Positions 26,227 through 36,712 of a stretch of 64,000 nt of DNA are shown piece after piece. The notes beneath the pieces were generated by a model, which was not told where the DNA came from, did no database searches, and worked only from the letters and a program-made list of their open reading frames with translations. Location: positions 248,001 through 312,000 of the forward strand of contig JABVXU010000016.1 of assembly GCA_013365365.1 (NCBI GenBank), read 5' to 3'. The stretch comes from Cruorifilaria tuberocauda. Taxonomy: Eukaryota; Nematoda; Chromadorea; Rhabditida; Onchocercidae. The position numbers and the translations under genes were made by a program. Every line of letters begins with the position of its first letter. The first letter of the stretch is position 1.

Positions 26227-27879
26227 ATGACTAATATAGTAGTATCAGGTGAACAGTTGCAGCAGGCTTTTCGCGAAGTTGCAGCAGTAATAGACTCAAC
26301 AGTAGCAATAACTGCAGGTCCTAGGGGAAAAACAGTAGGTATTAATAAACCTTATGGGGCGCCAGAAATTACAAAAGATGGCTATAAGGTAATGAAAGGC
26401 ATCAAGCCTGAAAAACCGTTAAACGCTGCGATAACAAGTGTATTTGCACAAAGTTGTTCTCAGTGTAATGACAAAGTTGGTGACGGTACAACAACATGCT
26501 CGATATTAACCAGCGGCATGGTAATGGAAGCTTCAAAGTTGATTGCTGCTGGAAATGATCGTGTCAGTATTAAAAATGGAATGCAAAAGGCAAAAGATGT
26601 AGTCTTAAAAGAAGTAACATCAATGTCCCGTACAATTTCTTTAGAAAAGATAGATGAAGTAGCACAAGTTGCCATAATTTCTGCAAATGGTGATAGAAGT
26701 ATTGGTAATAGTATTGCTGATGCTGTTAAAAGGGTTGGAAAAGAAGGTGTAATTACCGTTGAAGAAAGCAAAGGTTCAAAAGAACTAGAAGTTGAGCTTA
26801 CTACTGGTATGCAATTCGATCGTGGTTATCTTTCTCCGTACTTTATTACAAATAATGAAAAAATGATTGTAGAGCTTGATGACCCATATCTCCTGATTAC
26901 AGAGAAGAAACTTAATATTATTCAGCCTTTGCTTTCTATTCTTGAATCCGTTGTTAAGTCTGGCAAGCCTTTGCTTATTATTGCAGAAGATATTGAAGGC
27001 GAAGCATTAAGTACTTTAGTTATCAATAAGTTACGTGGTGGATTAAAAGTCGCTGCAGTAAAAGCTCCTGGTTTTGGTGACAGAAGAAAGGAAATGCTTG
27101 AAGATATAGCAGCCTTAACTGGTGCAAGGTATGTTATAAAGGATGAGCTTGGAATTAAAATGGAAGACCTAACTCTTGAAGATCTCGGCATTGCCAAAAA
27201 TGTTAAAATTACTAAAGATAATACTACAATCGTTAGTGAAAATAGGGTCACTAATAGGGTGAAGGCTAGGATTGACCAGATCAAATCCCAAATTGAAACT
27301 TCAACTTCTGATTATGATAAAGAAAAATTAAGGGAGCGTTTAGCAAAACTATCAGGTGGTGTTGCTGTACTAAAAGTTGGTGGAGCAACTGAAGTAGAGG
27401 TCAAAGAACGTAGGGATAGAGTTGAGGATGCACTACATGCAACAAGAGCTGCAATTGAAGAGGGTATAGTTCCAGGTGGTGGAGTTGCACTTCTTTATGC
27501 TTCATCTGCCCTCGATAAGCTAAAAGGTATAGGTGATGAAGAGCAAATAGGTATAAATATTATCAAGAAAGTTCTTAGTGTACCTATTAAAAGATTAGTT
27601 AAGAATGCTGGTCTTGAGTCTGCTGTGATAATTGATTATTTGATTAAGCAGAATAATAAAGAACTTATATATAACGTTGAAGCTATGAATTATGCTAATG
27701 CGTTCACTGCTGGTGTTATTGATCCAGCAAAAGTTGTACGTATTGCTTTTGAAACAGCAATATCTGTTGCAAGTGTGCTAATTACAACTGAATCTATGAT
27801 AGTTGATATACCAAGCAAGGATGAAAACTCTTCTTCTCCTATGGGAGCAGGGGGTATGAATAGAATGAATGACTTCTAA
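26227..27879 (+). CDS. groEL: Chaperonin GroEL (Hsp60)
   Basis: Cytoplasmic double-ring ATP-dependent folding chamber, partner of GroES. The 550 residues match full family length. Seen: GPRGKTV nucleotide site at 31-37, GDGTTT with catalytic Asp86, the apical domain with GFGDRRK, the [16 protein letters not shown] hinge containing the ATPase Asp, and a short Gly/Met tail ([11 protein letters not shown]). The start is supported by GAGG about ten bases upstream. GroEL is one of the most abundant Wolbachia proteins and a known host-antibody target in filarial infections (established for Wolbachia, not shown here). No break or unusual residue was seen, which argues against an old nuclear copy. 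Confidence 0.97.
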   Translation: MTNIVVSGEQLQQAFREVAAVIDSTVAITAGPRGKTVGINKPYGAPEITKDGYKVMKGIKPEKPLNAAITSVFAQSCSQCNDKVGDGTTTCSILTSGMVMEASKLIAAGNDRVSIKNGMQKAKDVVLKEVTSMSRTISLEKIDEVAQVAIISANGDRSIGNSIADAVKRVGKEGVITVEESKGSKELEVELTTGMQFDRGYLSPYFITNNEKMIVELDDPYLLITEKKLNIIQPLLSILESVVKSGKPLLIIAEDIEGEALSTLVINKLRGGLKVAAVKAPGFGDRRKEMLEDIAALTGARYVIKDELGIKMEDLTLEDLGIAKNVKITKDNTTIVSENRVTNRVKARIDQIKSQIETSTSDYDKEKLRERLAKLSGGVAVLKVGGATEVEVKERRDRVEDALHATRAAIEEGIVPGGGVALLYASSALDKLKGIGDEEQIGINIIKKVLSVPIKRLVKNAGLESAVIIDYLIKQNNKELIYNVEAMNYANAFTAGVIDPAKVVRIAFETAISVASVLITTESMIVDIPSKDENSSSPMGAGGMNRMNDF

Positions 27880-27890
27880 TAAACAAAGCC

Positions 27891-27922
27891 TTTGGAGCAA
27901 GAGAACCTACTCTTGCTCCAAA
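27891..27922 (+). terminator. Hairpin after groEL
   Basis: A 13-bp perfect stem (27,891-27,903 with 27,910-27,922) and a six-base loop, 12 bases after the groEL stop. It lacks a U tract, so it may be a terminator assisted by Rho or a 3'-end stabilising hairpin. Confidence 0.65.
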
Positions 27923-28474
27923 ATAAAATCAAGAAAGTTATAAAACATGATCATTTCGATAATATAGGTCTTACTACTGATATTATTTATTGATGTTTTT
28001 TTGAGAGATTAATTACTAAATTAGTATAGGTTATCTGAAATATTTTAAATGAATTGAAATGTGATAGCTGACTATAATCAAAAAGTACTCGGGTAACCAA
28101 AAAGATGCAAGGCTACTATATATGCTAATGAGGTTTTCCACTTTACTGAAAAAGATACTATTTAATCTTTTATCTATTAATTGTCTGTTTTACATTTTTT
28201 TAGAAATATCTTCCAGACTGTATTTAGGAAAAATTTATACAGAAAATATGGACAAGAAATGCTACTAACAATCTAAGAAAAGTCCCACAGCTCAAGTTTT
28301 CACTGTTACTAAAACACCATTTGCAATATTGAAACAAATAGTGAAATGTACTTTTGAAAGAGCCACGTTCTACAGTATACCAGAAACCACTGCTGAGAAA
28401 CATGAGTAGGATACTAGATAGTTCAATAGCCTCAGTTTATAGAAAAATAATATCATTTTACAGCACCTTTAATA
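27923..28474. other. Gene-poor stretch, possible decayed frame
   Basis: No intact gene. A roughly 40-codon open stretch on the plus strand (about 28,290-28,408, containing FTVTKTPFAILKQIVK) has coding-like composition and is bounded by stops. It may be a relic of a lost gene; the evidence is weak. Confidence 0.35.
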
Positions 28475-28548
28475 TGGCTGGGGTGGAAGGATTCGAACCT
28501 TCGCTGGCGGTACCAAAAACCGCTACCTTACCACTTGGCTACACCCCA
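28475..28548 (-). tRNA. tRNA-Gln (anticodon TTG)
   Basis: Read on the minus strand: seven-base acceptor TGGGGTG pairs with CACCCCA, the anticodon loop is TTTTGGT (anticodon TTG), the T arm is GAAGG-TTCGAAT-CCTTC, the discriminator is G and CCA is encoded (28,475-28,477). The cloverleaf folds fully. It lies 24 bases from the cutA stop codon. Confidence 0.95.
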
Positions 28549-28572
28549 ATATTATTTACAGTAACAATATTA

Positions 28573-28884
28573 TTAAATATTATTAACCCAATCATTAAAA
28601 GATTTATTTATTACCTCTATTGGTATTACTATAATAGATGGCTGATCGTAAGAATGCATTGCTTCAATTTTTTTTATAATGCTATCCACTTTGCTGCTTT
28701 TACCTTTCATAATTGCCACTGTTTCATAATTATCTTGAATTTCACCTTTCCATAAATATAGAGAACTTACCTTAGGAAATATATTTATACATACAACTAA
28801 TTTTTTATTTAACAATTCTTTAGAAATAGCTTTAGCCTCCCTTAAGCTTGAAAAAGTCGTGTAAACCAAAACTATATTACTCAT
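28573..28884 (-). CDS. cutA: Divalent-cation tolerance protein CutA
   Basis: A small trimeric cytoplasmic protein linked to copper and other divalent cation tolerance; its biochemical role is unsettled. The 103 residues have the family's ferredoxin-like pattern: a first strand with VYTTF, then CINIFPKVSSLYLWKGEIQ, matching the family's CVNI-P-SIYWWKG core, and a C-terminal strand before the W of NDWV. Start ATG at 28,884. It is followed by tRNA-Gln on the same strand. Confidence 0.9.
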   Translation of the reverse strand: MSNIVLVYTTFSSLREAKAISKELLNKKLVVCINIFPKVSSLYLWKGEIQDNYETVAIMKGKSSKVDSIIKKIEAMHSYDQPSIIVIPIEVINKSFNDWVNNI

Positions 28885-29103
28885 TAAATCTGCATAAACA
28901 TATTGCTAATATACTTTGCTTAGAGTAATCTCTCAAGAGAAAAGAGAACCTTCCATAAAGGCAAATCATTAAGCTTAAAGCTAATGAACTGCCTGCGTAA
29001 AACCACCTAGTTTACTCAAATGCTTAAAAGTAAAATGTTAGCATATTAGGATTAAGTAAAAGTAGAATATTTCAGAATAAACTTCTGATTAAAAAAGATC
29101 AAA
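28885..29103. other. Short intergenic spacer
   Basis: No gene seen; it probably contains the cutA promoter on the minus strand. Confidence 0.4.
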
Positions 29104-29132
29104 AAAGGATGTTACAAAAAATAACATCCTTT
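29104..29132 (-). terminator. Rho-independent terminator
   Basis: An 11-bp perfect stem (AAAGGATGTTA with TAACATCCTTT) and seven-base loop, followed on the minus strand by a T-rich tail. It lies 17 bases after the stop of the gene at 29,149-30,468 and serves that gene. Confidence 0.85.
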
Positions 29133-29148
29133 GCAGGAAGAAGTAATT

Positions 29149-30468
29149 TTACTTACACCTATTTGCAACTGCAGGTACTTTCATAGGTATGTACGGTTGA
29201 ACATCAGCCTCAACAGACATGTCAGTAGAAGGTTGCTGTTTTCTTCTCAATTTATCCATACAATCTACTCTTTTTAATCCATCCTGGGTTTTTACCTTGC
29301 TATCAGATCCAGTAGCTATTACTAATTTTGGAGAAAAACCAAATGAATCTACTCCCCAATTAGTAGAACTACTACTTAAGCTACTAGATGAAGGGCTTCT
29401 TGCGAGAAAGTTAGAATTAACCATTCCAAAACCCTGAGAACTTGAACTAGAAACAACAGCAGTACTGTCAGTTTTTATAGAATCAACATCTGACAAACTA
29501 CTTTCTAATGAACTGCCAACTGATCGTATCAAGCCTTTCTTACTTCCATACTTCTTTGCCGTTCCATTAAGCTTTTCTATAATACTAGAAAGCTTATATT
29601 CTATCTTAGATTCTTTAATAATTTTCATAATTTCATTATGATGTTCTGAGAAAATTTCATAAAGGTTGTTATCATCTTGAGCCAATAAGTTTTGTAATTT
29701 TTTAGCACTTAATCTATTGACAAAATCAGCTTGTTGACCTAATTGATTAATTAACCGGTCCTTTTTAAATCCATGTTGATCATCAACAGAATAAGCTTTT
29801 TCTAATATTTTCCCCTTCAACTCAGAGAATATCTTTTTAGTTAAAACAGAATTACCTACAGTTTTATCTTCGAAAACCTCTCTAAAAAACATTTCCTTTA
29901 TATTATTAAAATTTTCTGTTTTTGCTGCTGTTTTTAATACAACAGCTTGATCTTTATGCTCTCCTAAATATGAAATCTTATCTAAATCAGACATATTTTT
30001 ACCAAAATTACTTACCTTATTGCCAATTACCTTTAATGTAGAACTAGTTCCTTCTCTTACCGTTTGTCCCATATAACTTATAGCTTCTTTTACTGAATCT
30101 TTAGCATACACAGCACCACCTCTAGTTTTATCTGTAGCATATTTGAAGCCATTCTTTATTTCTATCTTGTGTTTATGTACAGCCATGCCAAGTGCTGTAA
30201 ACAGCACGGTCGCAAATATTCCACCTACTATACTACCTGCGATTACTGGAGAAGCTACGATAGAAAAATTAGCTCCTATTACTGCTGTACCTATCAACAA
30301 GCTTAGTGTCACCATGTTCATTACTTCTAATGACTTTACTTTTTTCTCTAATGACTGCATCTGTTGTAAGAGATCATATAAAGCAAGAGGTGCATAGTTG
30401 CCATGTTGTTGATTTTGTTGAAGTTGTGCATCAATAACACCTGGATTTATTTCATTTTGACCTAACAT
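29149..30468 (-). CDS. Uncharacterised two-helix membrane protein with Ser-rich tail
   Basis: I do not recognise this 439-residue protein. The start at 30,468 is chosen because GAGGTG sits five bases before it; the frame itself opens 27 bases earlier without such a site. Order of parts: a Gln-rich N terminus, a short heptad-like segment (LLQQMQSLEKKVKSLEV), two hydrophobic helices at about 50-70 and 74-96, a long hydrophilic charged domain, and a Ser-rich stretch near residues 340-375. A membrane-anchored protein with a large soluble domain is the likely form. It is divergent from hflK, with about 440 bases between them, and has its own terminator. The function is unknown; an exported or host-facing protein is only a guess. 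Confidence 0.8.
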   Translation of the reverse strand: MLGQNEINPGVIDAQLQQNQQHGNYAPLALYDLLQQMQSLEKKVKSLEVMNMVTLSLLIGTAVIGANFSIVASPVIAGSIVGGIFATVLFTALGMAVHKHKIEIKNGFKYATDKTRGGAVYAKDSVKEAISYMGQTVREGTSSTLKVIGNKVSNFGKNMSDLDKISYLGEHKDQAVVLKTAAKTENFNNIKEMFFREVFEDKTVGNSVLTKKIFSELKGKILEKAYSVDDQHGFKKDRLINQLGQQADFVNRLSAKKLQNLLAQDDNNLYEIFSEHHNEIMKIIKESKIEYKLSSIIEKLNGTAKKYGSKKGLIRSVGSSLESSLSDVDSIKTDSTAVVSSSSSQGFGMVNSNFLARSPSSSSLSSSSTNWGVDSFGFSPKLVIATGSDSKVKTQDGLKRVDCMDKLRRKQQPSTDMSVEADVQPYIPMKVPAVANRCK

Positions 30469-30495
30469 TTTCACCTCACTACTAATTAAATACAA

Positions 30496-30911
30496 TCTAT
30501 ATTGTATGCCTTTAGTTCTTAAGTTAGTGTTAACTTAAACGTCAGGTATTCACTCATCTAACAAGCAGTCTGCTAAACATATCTTCCAGGAATATGGAAA
30601 ATGAAACTGAAACCTTTTTAAACTAAAGCATTTACGAGGTAAAAAAGGTATTTATACTTTTATCATAGCTATACTAACAAACAGTCTCATACTTTTTGTA
30701 CTAACCCTTATAAAAGTAAGATATACTAAAAATAGTAAAAAGCAAAGTCAGAAAATTTAGCAATTTACTCCACTATAGAGAAAGTGAAGTAGAAAGTTAT
30801 ACCTTTGCTTACTTTTATTTTTCCTTCTTTGGCAATTAATTCATAAATAAAATAGATTTGCAATCTTCTATTAAAGAGGTAATATTAATATTAATTATAT
30901 AGTTAATCACT
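30496..30911. promoter_or_regulatory. Divergent promoter region between the Ser-rich membrane protein and hflK
   Basis: About 415 bases between two genes facing away from each other must hold both promoters. No convincing -35/-10 pair could be fixed by eye. Confidence 0.45.
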
Positions 30912-31943
30912 ATGTTCGATGAGAATAACCCTTGGAATCTAGGAAAAAAAACAGTAAGGAATACAACACATAACAAAGATACTTTTAGTAAGGCTATATC
31001 TGAAATAAGGTGTTTTTTCACTAGTTTAACTAGAAATAACAGCAGAAAACCTTGTTTAATATTTTTTATTATTCTATTTTTTTATGCTTGTACTGGATTC
31101 TATATCATTAATCCAAGTGAAGAAGGGATAGAGCTTATTTTTGGTAAGTACTCTAATACAAAAACACCAGGCTTGCGCTACAACTTTCCATATCCTATTG
31201 GTAAGGTTTTTAAAGTGAATGTTAAAGAAGTAAACCGTGAAGAGGTTGGGATAAGCGGTTCCTATGGGAAAGATACAGATCGTGGTGAAGGTGTAATGCT
31301 TACTGGAGATGAAAATATAGTTAACGTTAATTTTGAAGTTCAATGGCACGTTAGAGATGCTAGAGATTATTTATTCAAAGTGCGAGATTATAAACCCGGT
31401 TTTAGTGTTAAGAATGCTGCAGAAAGTGCCATGAGAGAAATAATAGGTAAAAACACAATCTCTTTTGCGCTTGGCCAAGGCAGACAAGGAATTCCTATAG
31501 ATACTAAAGCTTTACTGCAACAGATTCTTGATGGGTATCAGATGGGTATAGAAGTTCTATCTATTCAGATGAAAAAAATTGATCCTCCAGAAAAAGTAAT
31601 TAGCTCATTCAGAGATGTACAAAGCGCTCGTGCAGATAAAGAGCGTATTGTAAATGAGGCATATGCTTACAGCAATGATATTATACCACGAGCAAAAGGT
31701 GAAGCAATAAAAATAAAGTTAGATGCGGAAGCATATGAGAATGAGATAATAAATGAAGCAAAAGGTAACGCAAGTCACTTTTTATCCCTTTACAAGGAAT
31801 ATAAGCATAACCCATCTCTTGTAAAAAATCGTATCTATCTTGAAACTATGGAAAATATTCTTAATAAAGTAGATAAAGTTATCATCACTGACGATTTAAA
31901 AAGTATATTTTCTTATATGCCTCTTATAAGCTTGGAGAAATAG
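30912..31943 (+). CDS. hflK: Membrane protease regulator HflK
   Basis: An SPFH/band-7 inner-membrane protein that forms a cage with HflC around FtsH protease and limits its action on membrane proteins. The 343 residues show a cytosolic N terminus with the GxNPW-like start (ENNPWNLG), one transmembrane helix at about 47-67, then the band-7 domain opening with INPSEEGIELIFGKY, and a long helical C-terminal segment rich in Ala, Glu and Arg (RADKERIVNEAYAYSNDIIP). It is first in an operon with hflC (2 bases on) and degP (3 bases after hflC), tying the three to envelope protein quality control. Confidence 0.94.
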   Translation: MFDENNPWNLGKKTVRNTTHNKDTFSKAISEIRCFFTSLTRNNSRKPCLIFFIILFFYACTGFYIINPSEEGIELIFGKYSNTKTPGLRYNFPYPIGKVFKVNVKEVNREEVGISGSYGKDTDRGEGVMLTGDENIVNVNFEVQWHVRDARDYLFKVRDYKPGFSVKNAAESAMREIIGKNTISFALGQGRQGIPIDTKALLQQILDGYQMGIEVLSIQMKKIDPPEKVISSFRDVQSARADKERIVNEAYAYSNDIIPRAKGEAIKIKLDAEAYENEIINEAKGNASHFLSLYKEYKHNPSLVKNRIYLETMENILNKVDKVIITDDLKSIFSYMPLISLEK

Positions 31944-31945
31944 CT

Positions 31946-32818
31946 ATGATTAGTAATACTAAAGTTGTTTTCATTTCTATATTTGCTATTCTTTCAGCCT
32001 TTCTATTTAACTCAGTATTTGTAGTACAGGAAGCAGAGCAAGCAATAGTTATGCAATTAGGCAAAGTCATAAGAGATATCAAAGAAAGTGGTTTATATTT
32101 TAAGTTACCATTTATAAATAACGTTGAATTTTTTGATAAGAGAGTTTTGGATTTGAGTCCAGATACAACTCCAAGAGAAGTGATAACTGCAGATCAGAAG
32201 CGCATCATAGTGGATGCTTATGCAAAATATAAAATAGTTAACCCCATTATTTTTTATCAAGCAGTAAGAAATGAGCTAGGGTTAGTCAGAAGATTATATC
32301 CAATTATGGAATCCCACTTAAGAGAAAACATAGTTAGGTTTTCACTAATTAGTTTATTAAATGAAAAAAGGTCAGAAGTCATGCAGTTGATCCAGCGTGG
32401 AGTTTACTCCGAAGCTAAAAATTTCGGTATAGAAATAATAGATGTTAGGATTAAAAGAGCAGATTTGCCTGAGGAGAATAGTTCTGCAATATTCCGTCGT
32501 ATGCAAACTGAGAGGGAAAAAGAAGCAAAGGAAATAAGAGCAAAGGGAGAGCAAATAGGACAGGAAATTAGATCAAAAGCTGATAAACAAAAAAGGGAGA
32601 TCATTTCTAGTGCAGTAAAAGAAGCCTATGAAATAAGAGGACGTGGGTACGCTGAAGCAACCAGAATTTACAATGAAGCATTTAAGTCTGATCAAGAGTT
32701 TTTTAATTTCTATCGTTCTATGAACGCTTACAGCAAATCTTTTAGTGGAAGCAATACTAAATTTGTACTCTCACAAAATAGCAATTTTTTGGATATTTTA
32801 AATAAAGGATGGAAGTAA
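31946..32818 (+). CDS. hflC: Membrane protease regulator HflC
   Basis: Partner of HflK in the FtsH-modulating complex. The 290 residues begin with a transmembrane helix (about 5-25), then VVQEAEQAIVMQLGK, the start of the band-7 domain, then DVRIKRADLPEE and a helical, charged C terminus ending in RSMNAYSKSF, close to the family's conserved Y-x-S-L-x-Y-style segment. The two-base gap after hflK and three-base gap before degP imply translational coupling. Confidence 0.94.
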   Translation: MISNTKVVFISIFAILSAFLFNSVFVVQEAEQAIVMQLGKVIRDIKESGLYFKLPFINNVEFFDKRVLDLSPDTTPREVITADQKRIIVDAYAKYKIVNPIIFYQAVRNELGLVRRLYPIMESHLRENIVRFSLISLLNEKRSEVMQLIQRGVYSEAKNFGIEIIDVRIKRADLPEENSSAIFRRMQTEREKEAKEIRAKGEQIGQEIRSKADKQKREIISSAVKEAYEIRGRGYAEATRIYNEAFKSDQEFFNFYRSMNAYSKSFSGSNTKFVLSQNSNFLDILNKGWK

Positions 32819-32821
32819 TTT

Positions 32822-34294
32822 ATGAGAAGTAAAGTTTTATCTATATTTTTATGCCTTTTAATTTCATCTTCTTTATATGCTAGGGTACTTAACTGGAATA
32901 CAGAAAAGACTACGGATATTGATACTTCTGCGTACAATTGCAATCAAGGACTTGCTGATTTAGTAGAAGAGCTTATTCCTGCATTTGTTAGCATATCAAG
33001 TGAACAGGTTATTAAACAAGGAAGTAGCAACAAGACTAGAGTTCCATTACCAAGAAATGATTTTTTCGATGGTTTTAGAGAATTCTTTGAATACTTTGAT
33101 CAATTTTTTATGGATAAGAGTCCAAATATCAATAGAGAAGCAGTACTACTCGGATCTGGGTTTATTATAGATAAGAGTGGAATTATAGTTACTAATTATC
33201 ATGTTATTAAAAATGCCCAGCATATCACAGTTACCATGAACGATGATACTTATTTTAGGGCAGAAGTTTTAGGCTATGACGCAAAAACTGATCTTGCTGT
33301 GCTTAAAATTAAGGCAGGCAAAGATCTCTCCTTTGTAACACTTGGCAATTCTGATAAGGCAAGGGTTGGTGATATGGTTATGGCAATAGGAAACCCATTT
33401 GGTTTAGGTGGTTCTGTAAGTACAGGAATTATATCTGCAAGGTCTAGAGATATTAGTATTGGTACTATGAACGAATTTATTCAAACGGATGCTGCAATCA
33501 ATAGAGGTAATTCTGGTGGTCCTTTGTTTGATTTAAATGGGAAGGTTATAGGCATTAATACAGCTATTTATTCTCCATCTGAGTCTGGAGGTAATGTTGG
33601 TATAGGTTTTGCTATACCATCTAACATAGCTGTACCAATCATTAATAAGTTAAAAGATGGGAAAAAGGTAAAGCACGGTTGGCTTGGTGTACAAGTTCAG
33701 CGTATAACAATAGATTTTGCAGAGTCATTAGGTTTGAAAGATACAAAAGGTGCATTAGTCGCAAGTATAGTAAAGGGTAGTCCTGCAGAAAAAGGTGGTA
33801 TTAAAGTAGGAGATGTATTACTAGAATTTGATGGGAAAATAGTTGATAGAATGGCACAATTACCTCAAATGGTTTCAAGGACTGAACCTGGGAAAAAGGT
33901 ACAAGTAAAACTATTGAGAAAGGGCAAAGAAGTTAACATTAAGGTCATTATTGGAGAATCCATAAACGATATCCAAGATGACAATCAAGAAGAAAATTCA
34001 TCAACATCTGATTACGTAACTGGCTTAACTATTTCAGATATATCAAAAGAAGGTAATTCATCTATAAAAGGTATAATGGTTACTAATGTAGATATCTATA
34101 AGAATCCTACATTACGTGACCTTAAAAAGGGAGATATTATCATGCAGGTGAATGAAACTAGTATAGAGAACATCAAAAGTTTCCAAAATCAAATAAACTT
34201 AGTAAAAGAGCAGGATAGCAGGAAGGCGATAATGTTGCTTGTTTATCGTAATGGAAATCAATTTTTTACTTCAATAAAGTTGAAAAAGCAGTAG
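32822..34294 (+). CDS. degP: Periplasmic serine protease DegP/HtrA
   Basis: ATP-independent chaperone-protease for misfolded envelope proteins. The 490 residues have a signal peptide (about 1-20), a trypsin-like domain with His127 (TNYHVI), Asp157 (KTDLAVLKI) and Ser231 (NRGNSGGPLFD), and two PDZ domains (about 275-370, opening with KHGWLGVQVQ, and about 400-490). All three catalytic residues are present. It is the last gene of hflK-hflC-degP. HtrA proteins are secreted or surface-active in some related Rickettsiales; that is family knowledge and is not shown here. Confidence 0.95.
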   Translation: MRSKVLSIFLCLLISSSLYARVLNWNTEKTTDIDTSAYNCNQGLADLVEELIPAFVSISSEQVIKQGSSNKTRVPLPRNDFFDGFREFFEYFDQFFMDKSPNINREAVLLGSGFIIDKSGIIVTNYHVIKNAQHITVTMNDDTYFRAEVLGYDAKTDLAVLKIKAGKDLSFVTLGNSDKARVGDMVMAIGNPFGLGGSVSTGIISARSRDISIGTMNEFIQTDAAINRGNSGGPLFDLNGKVIGINTAIYSPSESGGNVGIGFAIPSNIAVPIINKLKDGKKVKHGWLGVQVQRITIDFAESLGLKDTKGALVASIVKGSPAEKGGIKVGDVLLEFDGKIVDRMAQLPQMVSRTEPGKKVQVKLLRKGKEVNIKVIIGESINDIQDDNQEENSSTSDYVTGLTISDISKEGNSSIKGIMVTNVDIYKNPTLRDLKKGDIIMQVNETSIENIKSFQNQINLVKEQDSRKAIMLLVYRNGNQFFTSIKLKKQ

Positions 34295-34553
34295 ATTCAC
34301 TTCTGAATCTCAGGGTAATATCAGCTTATGACTTGCTTATTTATAGTTTTAGCTATGTTACAGGCAAATCACAAGATCTATCTTTTACTAAAATCAGAAT
34401 CAAGTTTTATCTTTAGCAGTAATCTGTGAATTGCTCTTTAATACTATAAAATTCTATAATAAGAAATAATAGAGTAAAACTTACTTTCTAGCTCTTATGT
34501 TGATTACCTGACTTACTGATTTAATAAAATTAAATAAAGTAGTATAAGCTCAA

Positions 34554-36482
34554 CTAATATTCCAAGGATTTTCCTTTTTGTGCTTGTATCTTCTGGAAAT
34601 ACTTTTTAACATTTGGAAAATCTAGCTTCTCTCGAGGCAGATCAAACATTGACTTTGATGACCTTGCAATTCCTTCGCACAGAGTACTAAGTGAAGTATG
34701 CATAGAAAATAATTTCTGAGATTTAAATTCTTGACTATACTTTCTTTGCAACATTAATGATATACGTGGAACTCTAATGACTTGAATCTTTGGGATCTTT
34801 TGATTGAAATGAGATAATGTTTTTGTTATGGGAGACTTATTATCGGTACTTGAAGTAGTAGATTCTCTTGACATGCATGAAGTGCTACTATTTGAAGATT
34901 TATCACTCATTTCAGATAAATTTATATTATGATATATCTCACCTATTTCTGCGTCTTGCTTAAACCCTTGATTGAACAGATGTACCTGCACTCGCTTAAG
35001 TAATGAACTTGGTTGTGAATTACTCTCTTCACCAGAACTAAAAGATTGATATCCATTTTGTGTTTTCTTCAGTAGTTGCAGATTTGATCTGCTACCATTA
35101 GCAGAGCATTCCTTAATAGATCTTATACCACTACCGTCTGAACTACTTTTAGTTTTTGAACCTAATGTTTTGGCTTTTGGTGAACTTGATTTAGTAAGAT
35201 AGTTGTTACTCCTATTTAATACTGAATATCGCATATCAGCTATTTCAGTAACACCTGAATAATTGATACTTTCACCTTGATACTTAAGTACTAGAGGTAC
35301 CTCTGAGTCAAGCTCAGGAAATATAAAACCTAATTTTGAACTTATATCAAGATCAGCTGTAAACTCGAAATATCCAGTTTTTTCATTATATGCAATTGGA
35401 GAGTACATGATTTCAGGAAGTACTTGAGCAATTTTTTTATTAGAGATAGCGTGAACTGGATTTTTATAATTTGCAATACTCAATTTTTCAGTCTTACCTC
35501 TAATATCACTTATAAGAGTTTTATTCATTACTGAGTTAACTTCATACATATCACTATTTCTTAGAAGTTCAAGTTGACCATCATATCTCTTTATTAAAGG
35601 TATAAGAGCAAAGTAATTACCACTCTCCCTTTCCTTTTCATCTATAAAAATATCATAGTCATATCCATCAACCAATTTTCCTATACATTTAGAAATTAAT
35701 CCACCAAGAATACCTTTAAAATTCTCAATTTTAGAATATTCCCTACCTGGAGTTCTAAAAGTAAGTGCTATTCGCCCTCCAACATACTTAGCCACGTTTT
35801 CAACTACCTTATCATTTATATTTCTAATATATAATATATTACCTTCACAATGATAAAAGTCAGAATTTTCTAAATCACATTCCTCTAATCTCGAGTTGAG
35901 TTCTTGAATATACATCTTCTTAAATAATTCAAGGATTTCTGAATCAAACCCTTCCTTTTCAAAGTAATTACCATCAAAAGCTATACAGTATAGATAGTCC
36001 TTTTTTAAAGGATGAGCTCCATAAAATGAACCTATCTTAATAGTACTTCTTACCCATTCATGACCTTCTTCTTCTGTTATTCCTGTTTCTACTACTAAAC
36101 GTGCAATCAATTTTAATGTCACAGCCCTATCAAGCTCATTAACTAAATGTATCTTTAAATTATGAATCACTTCTTTATCTGTAGAATCTGCAAGCTCTAC
36201 TGCTACAATATTTTCACCTAAATACTTCTTATTAGCGTTAACACCTAGAACAAAAGGAAAACAGCTTAAATTGTAATATCTACCTGCTACTACTTCCCTA
36301 TCAAGATATTGTTGTTTTATTATTTCCTTTCTTATCCTGTGCAAATATTCTACTACATTAGTATTATAAGCAAACACACCAATAATTTTTTTATCTTTTA
36401 CAATCAAATTAGTATTAACCCTGTCACAAAAATAATTGTTTAAGTTAAACACATTAACCAGAGCCTTTACAAAATCACCCAT
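34554..36482 (-). CDS. Uncharacterised 642-residue protein with Ser-rich C terminus
   Basis: Not recognised. The product has no signal peptide or membrane helix. The N-terminal two thirds are compact alternating hydrophobic and charged sequence (for example VAKYVGGRIALTF near 230 and DYDIFIDEKERESGNY near 275), suggesting a folded domain. From about residue 425 it becomes rich in Ser, Asn and Lys and is probably disordered. It lies 20 bases after a 69-residue gene in the same direction, and a third unknown gene precedes that. The layout, an ordered N part plus Ser-rich tail with no export signal, is compatible with a type IV secretion substrate, but no motif proves it. Confidence 0.8.
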   Translation of the reverse strand: MGDFVKALVNVFNLNNYFCDRVNTNLIVKDKKIIGVFAYNTNVVEYLHRIRKEIIKQQYLDREVVAGRYYNLSCFPFVLGVNANKKYLGENIVAVELADSTDKEVIHNLKIHLVNELDRAVTLKLIARLVVETGITEEEGHEWVRSTIKIGSFYGAHPLKKDYLYCIAFDGNYFEKEGFDSEILELFKKMYIQELNSRLEECDLENSDFYHCEGNILYIRNINDKVVENVAKYVGGRIALTFRTPGREYSKIENFKGILGGLISKCIGKLVDGYDYDIFIDEKERESGNYFALIPLIKRYDGQLELLRNSDMYEVNSVMNKTLISDIRGKTEKLSIANYKNPVHAISNKKIAQVLPEIMYSPIAYNEKTGYFEFTADLDISSKLGFIFPELDSEVPLVLKYQGESINYSGVTEIADMRYSVLNRSNNYLTKSSSPKAKTLGSKTKSSSDGSGIRSIKECSANGSRSNLQLLKKTQNGYQSFSSGEESNSQPSSLLKRVQVHLFNQGFKQDAEIGEIYHNINLSEMSDKSSNSSTSCMSRESTTSSTDNKSPITKTLSHFNQKIPKIQVIRVPRISLMLQRKYSQEFKSQKLFSMHTSLSTLCEGIARSSKSMFDLPREKLDFPNVKKYFQKIQAQKGKSLEY

Positions 36483-36502
36483 AATCTCCTTGCTAAAACC
36501 AT

Positions 36503-36712
36503 TTATGAAACAACATTACTACTCTCATTGCTACTGATGCTAGTAGCATTGCTACTACCTAATTGCGTATTAGGTCTATCATTTTCATGTTGCTTCTTTT
36601 CTAGCCTATATTTATCAATATCAATCTTTTCATACTTACCACTTGGGATCCATGTACCATCAGGTTGAGGACCCCAATCATCTTCTTCATTATTATTGGT
36701 ATTACCCCGCAT
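36503..36712 (-). CDS. Small uncharacterised hydrophilic protein
   Basis: Sixty-nine residues, start ATG at 36,712 with GGAAG about eight bases upstream. The N half is acidic and aromatic (DDWGPQPDGTWIPSGKY), the C half Asn/Ser-rich. Its stop is 20 bases before the 642-residue gene on the same strand, so the two are probably co-transcribed. The ribosome-binding site and the spacing support a real gene; function unknown. Confidence 0.65.
   Translation of the reverse strand: MRGNTNNNEEDDWGPQPDGTWIPSGKYEKIDIDKYRLEKKQHENDRPNTQLGSSNATSISSNESSNVVS

Noticed and set aside
26460..27284. Long antisense frames inside groEL
   Set aside because: Shadows of the groEL codon pattern.
28354..28755. 133-codon plus-strand open frame
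   Set aside because: It runs through tRNA-Gln antisense (the VEGFEPSLAVPKTATLPLGY-like string is the usual read-through of a tRNA) and then antisense to cutA.
34293..34310. Seven-bp hairpin at the end of degP as terminator
   Set aside because: The stem is short, overlaps the stop codon and has no U tract; chance is likely.
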